Virus record (IMG/VR): IMGVR_UViG_3300007538_003017
Location: 1-43,780 of that record
DNA: 43,780 nucleotides
Source: a virus
Strand: one strand, 5' to 3'
Positions 39,201 to 43,780 of the stretch are shown here, in pieces (the first letter of the stretch is position 1; each line of letters begins with the position of its first letter). The translations under genes were made by a program, and so were the position numbers. The notes beneath the pieces are model-generated. The model worked only from the letters and a program-made list of their open reading frames with translations. It did no database searches and was not told the DNA's origin.

Positions 39201-40874
39201 AGCAACTTGTTGCAAGAATGACATTTTCTCAAGATTACCCCGAGCATCCATAGTTTCTATGTTATCTACTTCACCGTTAGGGTCCATAGAAAATACTATA
39301 CCTTCTTGTCCCCCAACATCGTTATCTTTTATATAATAAGCAACAGGTTTCCCGTTCTGACCAAACTCGTATACTTTACCGTTCTGAGTATCTATACTAG
39401 AATGAGGAGCCATCCATCCATATTTGGCTGAAGAATTGCTTCCGTGTCTTCTTCCTAAGTCACTGGTAGCATTTTGTATACGATTAAGCGCATCTTTGAA
39501 CATAGTATTGAGTTCAGGATGCTCTATCATAAACTCATATGGATTCACTTCCTCGTAAGTAGAACGGCGTTGTTCAGATTTAGGAACCCAGCGATATATT
39601 CCTTTTTTCAAATCACCAGATCCATATGAAGTGTCACCGACCAAACTGGTTACAAATTTTCCATCTGAAGTATCTATGATAGCATACTTTTCACCAAACT
39701 TCACATACGTGTTATCACCTTTTTGTATTTTTTCAGCAGTCTTTGGATCATAACCGTCGATATCTATGCCTAGCTTTTCAGTTAAGCCGGGCATATTTTC
39801 TACAAAGTTATATTTCTCTATTGGAGATAACGATCTGTTACTCTCGTTTCTTATCTCTACACGATCATTTATATCTTTTTCGATAAAATATTCTTCACCT
39901 TCGTGAGATGGATTCTTTGGAACTACACGCAAGAAGGGTCTATTATTTTTCTTGTAGATGTATAGAGTGTAAGTTTCATCTTTTTTGATGATAGGCTTCT
40001 GTAACCAAAACAAACCATATTCTTCTGCTTGCTGTTTAAAGATATCTGCTAGCTGTGGATATTTCTCTACTAGTTGTACAAGCTCACCTTGATTGAGCAT
40101 TGTATCAGATTCTTCTGCGTACTGTCTAGAATCAAAGTGGAACTGATATTTCTCACCCGGATGTGATGGCTTTCTGGGAATGATGATATACATCGGGCCT
40201 TGTCTATTATAGTGGCTGAAGTAGTTATGACCTCTAGTAGCAGCCGTACACCAACGTGTGCCTCTACCAAAGAAGCAAGCGGAAGTTTTATCTTTTGGTT
40301 TCAATACTAACAAGTTGTCAGCATCATAGATCAATTCATACTTACCACGCTCTGCTTGTTTGTCTTTGTCAGCTTCCAGTGGATCTTGATACTGATCGAC
40401 TTCATTCATGAAATCATTAAAAGACTTATACTGACCAATATCGTTCTTTGGTGGCTTGATGTGACGCTTGATTTTTAGTGCATTGAATTTAGCTAGATAT
40501 TCTGCAACGGTAGAACCGATATCTTCGATACTCATCTGATCGTTGATGTAAGTTCTTACCATCCATTGCACATATTCTTTATTGTTAGTTGGATCGATTT
40601 CTTCGAACTTTTTTAGCAGTTTGAAAACAGCCTTAGTTCTTAATTTCTCAATAGCTTCTTCTGCTTTGGCTTTTTCTTCTGGACTAGTTTGGGGATTGTC
40701 TACAACTTCTTGTAGTTCATTTTGCTTTAGCCATACATCCATAGGAATACCAGTGACAGTCTGTGCACCGGGTGTTTGTTCTAAGTCTTGGAAGTACCTT
40801 AAGAATAACTTTTTGCCAAAGTTCTGTGCGGTTTTCTCGGTATTATACTCTTTAAGTATCTCTCTTGGAAGCAT
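36285..40874 (-). CDS. Giant 1529-residue repeat protein, likely virion-associated
   Basis: The largest gene here, of unrecognised function. The N-terminus MLPREILKEYNTEK ends a short tag with LKE. About residues 190-240 hold a distinctive block, CFFGRGTRWCTAATRG, NYFSHYNRQGPMYIIIPRKP, GEKYQFHFDSRQYAEESD, which I recall only from hypothetical phage proteins. The rest is about ten divergent repeats, each with beta strands around xPGExY-like turns and ending in a helix of pattern FxxxxPxLxxx: LVEKYPQLADIF, FMIEHPELNTMF, FLDRHADLKDML, FIEKFPGLEKFV, LFRKFPEMVDVI, LMNENPALKEYV, ALYKNMPELKKL, FLDRYPELKDIL. The C-terminal 200 residues differ, with Lys-rich helices. Head- or tail-borne ejection protein is the leading guess; an intracellular effector is possible. 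Confidence 0.7.
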   Translation of the reverse strand: MLPREILKEYNTEKTAQNFGKKLFLRYFQDLEQTPGAQTVTGIPMDVWLKQNELQEVVDNPQTSPEEKAKAEEAIEKLRTKAVFKLLKKFEEIDPTNNKEYVQWMVRTYINDQMSIEDIGSTVAEYLAKFNALKIKRHIKPPKNDIGQYKSFNDFMNEVDQYQDPLEADKDKQAERGKYELIYDADNLLVLKPKDKTSACFFGRGTRWCTAATRGHNYFSHYNRQGPMYIIIPRKPSHPGEKYQFHFDSRQYAEESDTMLNQGELVQLVEKYPQLADIFKQQAEEYGLFWLQKPIIKKDETYTLYIYKKNNRPFLRVVPKNPSHEGEEYFIEKDINDRVEIRNESNRSLSPIEKYNFVENMPGLTEKLGIDIDGYDPKTAEKIQKGDNTYVKFGEKYAIIDTSDGKFVTSLVGDTSYGSGDLKKGIYRWVPKSEQRRSTYEEVNPYEFMIEHPELNTMFKDALNRIQNATSDLGRRHGSNSSAKYGWMAPHSSIDTQNGKVYEFGQNGKPVAYYIKDNDVGGQEGIVFSMDPNGEVDNIETMDARGNLEKMSFLQQVAFLDRHADLKDMLPGTKAFNPEEIDIGNAVLKKYHTQTERADRDIITKDNYFLIPKDPSRPGEKYSLTIKYRGEAQPATDQIENKTFVGADISAFADDRAKPIDLTSTRSYGYRYDQERSVPGLINHFIEKFPGLEKFVSPDNSMSHSGGYGYDRTKYVPGQTIDNDRVKVKRFDEVDRAGNATSHGTPRLLVTDKQTGDSYVVTTQARDRRGKTGKIGRIEVNAIPKDLINWGETDDDKKLNAKTLGEAEIIALFRKFPEMVDVIKKENIHPKSPHPALVKVADSEEDLQVKTDTFRVERRPDDPGREDIFFKDPNKENVAFQYSEDYNDRYGRKENLPAMITIASQMIDRGYRGDTEQYGSHAWYRLMNENPALKEYVKERTKNDYIGVVGAGEPDEVKTLGNIREYIFNAKNGRMLYFTPITNPVKDSPGDTADSTWFNNGIAVPLSPTVHREVNIPTYMADNEEVKKEIQAQADEVQGKHTGIHGSGTMRHLADTTDTIPAGFSNNENLYNIKKAGSQHPVYKFIWNVPESDERRNYYRAGWLAPTDMSDHQRRVEREEQYPNPALAEFFIKIMKEVPYYGNSYRNLINSHGLYVRPDNGDIGFIDNDGSMSSINDSISHISLVNALYKNMPELKKLIPPKKAKESGVAPEQVRKLNQSWNSEDKFYLSVVKKPHGAKYAGRYSWREGPQLPPGTAYEMYYKTPQGTTRINNILYFPDKGPVVIFDGRGEKETYTTDQKISRFLDRYPELKDILSPFAKSNKWLRESSEDIINYLLTESELVSDNFDDISKTDVDPYVSLLENELAESLGDLAWAKREAEKRQQNKPKKEWKPNYHFVKPGELRGSYTDQQMKDMGFKMASSGNWYMPMNKFQDLIKSGKLREDEQAILEGRKLPRTSEFLHVKQDLMRLAGISEQKGDDSMGSNISYTASKISKIMKDNDIQPGTNEWFRLWFSKPYLTGETPYGGK

Positions 40875-40877
40875 TGT

Positions 40878-41321
40878 TTACTCCCTAGCTTTTTTCAATA
40901 TACTTTTGATCATCCAACGATGTTTATTGTGTGCATCTAAACGTTCGGCGATGAAATTAGAGATACCATATTCTTTTTCCGCTTCAGAAACGTCATAGCA
41001 TTCTTTAAGTAGTTTAATGATGATCTCATTGTCACGTAACAATTCAGCCATCATTAACTCTGCTCTAGGAATCATAGTTTGATCTGGTATCATAGAAAGT
41101 TCAGCGAATCTTTCGATTGACCCGGGAGTGTATTCGTCTAATGTACGAATGTATTCTGCGGTTCTATCTAGTGTATTGTCATATACTTCTTCGTATAGTT
41201 TACCTAGAAATTTATGATATTGCGGGAAATCGCTACCTTCAACGTTCCAGTGAAAGTTCTGCGATTTGATCACAAATGCATAAGAAGTAGCAAGTAGTTT
41301 TTTCAAATATTCAGAAAGCAT
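40878..41321 (-). CDS. dps: Dps/ferritin-like protein
   Basis: A 147-residue four-helix bundle of the Dps type. The ferroxidase signature is SQNFHWNVEGSDFPQYHKFL (His24, His36), then YEEVYDNTLDRTAEYIRTL with Asp52 and Glu56. Dps proteins oxidise and store iron, protect DNA from peroxide and may bind DNA. There is no basic DNA-binding tail, so iron handling is likelier than DNA binding. It follows a late-type element and sits with virion genes, so packaging or late oxidative defence is possible. Phage IscU is a second iron-linked gene in the window. Confidence 0.83.
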   Translation of the reverse strand: MLSEYLKKLLATSYAFVIKSQNFHWNVEGSDFPQYHKFLGKLYEEVYDNTLDRTAEYIRTLDEYTPGSIERFAELSMIPDQTMIPRAELMMAELLRDNEIIIKLLKECYDVSEAEKEYGISNFIAERLDAHNKHRWMIKSILKKARE

Positions 41322-41330
41322 GATTTAATC

Positions 41331-42332
41331 CTATTTCATGTATTTATCGATTAATTGTTCTACTGTTGCATTTACTTTAAGTACTGGAACTTTCTTATAT
41401 TCCAGCTTTTTATATGCATCATATCTGTGATGACCGTTAACTATTCTGCCTTTCTTATCGATGATTAAAGGTTTGTCTTTACCGCCTTCGATCATTTCTA
41501 TAGTTTTCTTTACTAAGCCTTTCACACGCTCAGTCTGAATAGGAATCAGTTTACTTAATTTGACCTCGCCTTCTTCGATCTCAAAGTCGCCGTTCTCAAA
41601 GTGTGATCTATTAAGTTGTGGTAGTTCATCTCGTTTATATATTTTCTGTTCAGTAGTCATAGCAACAGTACGCTCCTGTCCTTTTCGCTTAAACTTATCG
41701 TTTTCTTCTTCGTAAGAAGAAGGATAAGGTAGCCCTAAAGATGAACCACCTGCTCCTGCTGATCCGGGGGTACCGCCACCTGCACTTGCTCCCATGCCTT
41801 CTGTAGTCTTTTTCTTACCATCAGCAAAGTTTTCTTCCAGTTTGCTTGCATCTATGTACCAAACAGTTGCCTTGCCTACTGTATTGATAAGGCCTATCAG
41901 TCTTGTATTACCTGCTATTAGTTCTAATTCACCGTTTGGCTGTTTCATCACAATGGGCATTTCCACTGTGCCCGAGTTCATTGCTGTTTTAAGTCTTGCA
42001 ACTTTATCAGGTTCTAAATCATCCAGTGTTTCTGAACCGTCTGCACCTGTGTTCCCAATCTTTTTTACACTGTTTTTTGTAACTGTTACTGCTTTGCCAG
42101 TTTTAGCAAGTTCTTCCCAGCCCTGTTGTCCTAGCTTGTCTAAAAAATCATAACGGTTTGCTTCTTCCCATTCCACATCAAACTGGGGCTTGACAAAGTT
42201 AACGTTTTCTTCTACCTTTTTCTTACGACCTTGACAGTGGGCACGTTGGGAGAATCCTTTTGGATTATTGCAGTTTATAGAACGCTTGTACTTTGCGCTC
42301 CACTTTTCTGTAATAAAATCATTTGCTCTCAT
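41331..42332 (-). CDS. Protein with two ParB-like domains and capsid-targeting-like tag
   Basis: A 333-residue protein beginning MRANDFITEKWSAKYKRSIN, with ITE as a possible protease cut. Next is a CNNPKGFSQRAHCQGRKKK motif of the Cys-basic type. A first ParB-like block is about residues 120-165 (MPIVMKQPNGELELIAGNTR followed by LIGLINTVGKATVWYI), then a Gly/Ser-rich linker. A second is at the C-terminus (PLIIDKKGRIVNGHHRYDAY, KKVPVLKV) with the GxHRY pattern. ParB/Srx-fold domains include CTPases, nucleases and kinases. The protein may be packaged and act on DNA after injection; activity is unknown. Confidence 0.68.
   Translation of the reverse strand: MRANDFITEKWSAKYKRSINCNNPKGFSQRAHCQGRKKKVEENVNFVKPQFDVEWEEANRYDFLDKLGQQGWEELAKTGKAVTVTKNSVKKIGNTGADGSETLDDLEPDKVARLKTAMNSGTVEMPIVMKQPNGELELIAGNTRLIGLINTVGKATVWYIDASKLEENFADGKKKTTEGMGASAGGGTPGSAGAGGSSLGLPYPSSYEEENDKFKRKGQERTVAMTTEQKIYKRDELPQLNRSHFENGDFEIEEGEVKLSKLIPIQTERVKGLVKKTIEMIEGGKDKPLIIDKKGRIVNGHHRYDAYKKLEYKKVPVLKVNATVEQLIDKYMK
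41340..41348 (-). promoter_or_regulatory. Late-type promoter GATAAATAC before dps
   Basis: Minus-strand CGATAAATACATG stands 19 bases before the dps ATG at 41321, within the last codons of the ParB-like gene. It matches NATAAATAC. Confidence 0.5.
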
Positions 42333-42723
42333 TTTCTGCTTCTGGCTTCTTGTTTACGTTTTCTTCATAGTACAAGATAATAGCATTTTGTGATTCTATG
42401 AAACGTCTTAACTCACCCATGTTTAATGATATGTTCTCATAATCAGGAACGCTGATAGCAAAAAACACAACGTCACCGTTCTCTTTTTCGAATCGTTTTA
42501 AGAAATCATCTAAGTTTTCTTTAGTAACTGCATAAAATTGTAGGTCGTACAGCGTGACGGGTTTAGGTCTAGCCTGTATAGGAATCTCTCTGTAGACATA
42601 CTCAGTTTTTGTCACCACAATGGGTTCGGGAGCAGTAGTAGCACAACCGACTAAACTACTCGCTAGGAGGGTTAGAACCAGTAATTTCTTCCAGCTCTCT
42701 GAATAATTTTTCTGTTGCATCAT
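42319..42723 (-). CDS. Outer-membrane lipoprotein, Rz1-like o-spanin candidate
   Basis: A 134-residue protein with signal and lipobox LLASSLVGCATTAPEP (Cys27). The mature part starts Pro-rich (PIVVTKTEYVYREIPIQARP), then a compact acidic domain. It overlaps the upstream coiled-coil inner-membrane gene by 68 bases in another frame, the usual Rz/Rz1 layout. Spanins join the two membranes and cause outer-membrane disruption at lysis. It is longer than classical Rz1, so a spanin role is inferred from layout and topology. Confidence 0.62.
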   Translation of the reverse strand: MMQQKNYSESWKKLLVLTLLASSLVGCATTAPEPIVVTKTEYVYREIPIQARPKPVTLYDLQFYAVTKENLDDFLKRFEKENGDVVFFAISVPDYENISLNMGELRRFIESQNAIILYYEENVNKKPEAENESK

Positions 42724-43075
42724 TTACTCGTCTTTCTATTAGTCCTGGTTTTTGCATCGTTAAAACAGTTAAGTTATGTCTTCTTAACTTACTTGCTAAG
42801 TCATCTGCATATTTTTCAGAAGCAACCAGCTGAGAACGCAGTTGGTCATTTGCTTGAGCGATCTGCTGGGCTTCTTGCTGTTGTCTAACAATCGTTTCGT
42901 TGTTGTCTTTAATTGCTTGCTGTAATTGTTCTTGATTAGCTTTTAGTGTGGCTATGTTTTCGTTTAGAACTTTGATTGTTTCTTGTGAATTGTTATAGTA
43001 CCATCTACCTGCTAAAGTTATGCTTACTAATAATACAAGTAGTCCGCCTATTACGTATTCTCTTATACCAAACAT
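42656..43075 (-). CDS. Inner-membrane coiled-coil protein, Rz-like i-spanin candidate
   Basis: A 139-residue type II membrane protein. One N-terminal helix (YVIGGLLVLLVSITLAGRWY) is followed by a long Gln/Glu/Asn-rich coiled coil (LKANQEQLQQAIKDNNETIV and on) in the periplasm. With the embedded lipoprotein gene downstream it forms an Rz/Rz1-like pair for the last step of lysis. No endolysin or holin was recognised close by. Confidence 0.68.
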   Translation of the reverse strand: MFGIREYVIGGLLVLLVSITLAGRWYYNNSQETIKVLNENIATLKANQEQLQQAIKDNNETIVRQQQEAQQIAQANDQLRSQLVASEKYADDLASKLRRHNLTVLTMQKPGLIERRVNDATEKLFRELEEITGSNPPSE

Positions 43076-43080
43076 TGTAA

Positions 43081-43440
43081 TTATCCTTTACTACTTTTCT
43101 TTTTTGTAGCAACGTTCTTTGCTTTTCCCTTACGTTCTGGATTTGGATCTTCTCTGCGCTTGCGTCTTGCGGCGCTTGCTCTACCTTTCTTGCCTAGTGA
43201 CTGTGCTTTCTTTTGTGGTAAACATTTTGGTTTACCTTCACTGTCATCACCCCTAGCACAAGAACCCCTGATTTTACCATCAGGACCAAATCTGACCCAC
43301 TTTTCTTTAAACCATTTACGTAGATTTTCTTCTAGCTCTTGTTCAGATATTTTCCTACAGCTTCCGGGCGTACCTTGCTTAGTGCCAGGAACTCTTTCAT
43401 ATCCCTTCCAACATGCTTCTAATATCTGACGATATCTCAT
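43081..43440 (-). CDS. Basic Cys-containing protein with capsid-targeting-like tag
   Basis: A 119-residue protein, MRYRQILEACWKGYERVPGT and on; ILE fits the prohead protease rule at the very start. It has WFKEKWVRFGPDGKIRGSCA, EGKPKCLPQKKAQSLGKKGR and a Lys/Arg-rich tail. The W-x-R-F-G-P-D-G and KCLP blocks resemble DUF5872-type proteins of large DNA viruses and phages. High charge suggests DNA contact inside the head. Function unknown. Confidence 0.6.
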   Translation of the reverse strand: MRYRQILEACWKGYERVPGTKQGTPGSCRKISEQELEENLRKWFKEKWVRFGPDGKIRGSCARGDDSEGKPKCLPQKKAQSLGKKGRASAARRKRREDPNPERKGKAKNVATKKKSSKG

Positions 43441-43775
43441 TTGCTTTTCTTACCCCAATTTTTAGCGCCTTTCTTTCTGCATTGTACTAGCGCACCGCTA
43501 GCATATGCAGAAGGCCATACCTTATAACGGCTCTTGACTTTGTAATAGCAAGCATCTTTCTTTTCGTTAATCAATTCTTCGCTTACCATCTCTCCACCGC
43601 AATGAGGACATTTCTCATGTGTATTAGAAACGATACCTTCTAAGATGCGTGAAGTCTGTGACTTGGCAAGTTTTACTGCTACGGATTCTTTGACTTCTTT
43701 TTTGTCATTGCCTCTGTGTGGTTCAGGACGTTGTCTGTCAGGTCTTTCTGATCTCTTCGCCATTGGATCTGACAT
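43437..43775 (-). CDS. Basic zinc-motif protein with KVWPSAYASG block
   Basis: A 112-residue frame from an ATG 5 bases inside the window; the frame could extend beyond the edge, so the true start may be upstream. It has CPHCGGEMV (CxxC) and then KVKSRYKVWPSAYASGALVQ, CRKKGAKNWGKKS. I recall the YKVWPSAYASG-CRK-GA-W block from many hypothetical proteins of marine T4-like phages. It overlaps the next gene by ATGA. Function unknown; likely a late nucleic-acid-associated protein. Confidence 0.6.
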   Translation of the reverse strand: MSDPMAKRSERPDRQRPEPHRGNDKKEVKESVAVKLAKSQTSRILEGIVSNTHEKCPHCGGEMVSEELINEKKDACYYKVKSRYKVWPSAYASGALVQCRKKGAKNWGKKSK

Positions 43776-43780
43776 TGAGG

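Noticed and set aside
40582-40998. Plus-strand frames antisense to the giant gene
   Set aside because: Several plus-strand frames (for example here and at 36202-36645) are shadows of long minus-strand genes with no ribosome sites or recognisable domains.
1-43780. tRNA genes, CRISPR arrays, insertion sequences, integrase or attachment sites
   Set aside because: None were seen; intergenic gaps are all under 150 bases and hold no cloverleaf or repeat array. A computed scan (tRNAscan-SE, repeat finder) was not possible here.

Overview
The window looks like a contiguous piece of a large, AT-rich, T4-like (contractile-tailed) marine bacteriophage. The evidence is a T4-type family B DNA polymerase (gp43-like), a gp45-like sliding clamp, a DsbA-like small protein, T4-style late promoter octamers (NATAAATA), and many short genes packed with ATGA/TAATG overlaps. 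All but two genes lie on the minus strand. An Rz/Rz1-like spanin pair, signal peptides and an outer-membrane-type barrel point to a Gram-negative host. No photosynthesis genes or tRNAs were seen. A SAR11-like or other marine proteobacterial host is an inference only.

Layout. 1-4.7 kb: a UV-damage endonuclease (cut by the window edge), a plus-strand GP88-like protein, a sugar epimerase and a glycosyltransferase. 4.7-11.3 kb: IscU, QueE, a phosphoribosyltransferase, QueD, a cytidylyltransferase, a 2OG-Fe(II) oxygenase, FolE and several small genes. 11.3-21.9 kb: two SGNH-like proteins, a candidate nuclease, GMP reductase, a GH16-like lipoprotein, a second glycosyltransferase, a nucleotidyltransferase-cupin fusion, a second QueD-like protein, an MBD4-like DNA glycosylase, the DNA base-exchange enzyme DpdA and sulfotransferase-like proteins. 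21.9-26.5 kb: clamp, sulfotransferase-like protein, DNA polymerase, DsbA-like. 26.5-32.3 kb: metalloprotease-like protein, second oxygenase, two P-loop proteins, and a tripartite tricarboxylate transporter-like operon (permease, outer-membrane barrel, binding protein). 32.4-43.8 kb: late and virion-type genes: methyltransferases including a PRMT-like enzyme, a 1529-residue repeat protein, Dps, a double-ParB protein, spanins and basic Cys-containing proteins.

How the parts may work together. FolE, QueD and QueE make 7-carboxy-7-deazaguanine. No QueC is present here, and DpdA would insert the deazaguanine base into DNA. DpdA carries the same FDQLFS peptide that ends the polymerase, so modification may be tethered to the replication clamp. 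Phage IscU may supply Fe-S clusters, for example to QueE. Several late proteins share an N-terminal tag (MRAxxF[IL]TE and relatives) that resembles the T4 capsid-targeting sequence cut by the prohead protease. This suggests a set of co-packaged, injected proteins. Promoters fall into two classes: sigma70-type TTGACA-N17/18-TATAAT-like sites before early or metabolic genes, and NATAAATA late sites before packaged or virion genes.
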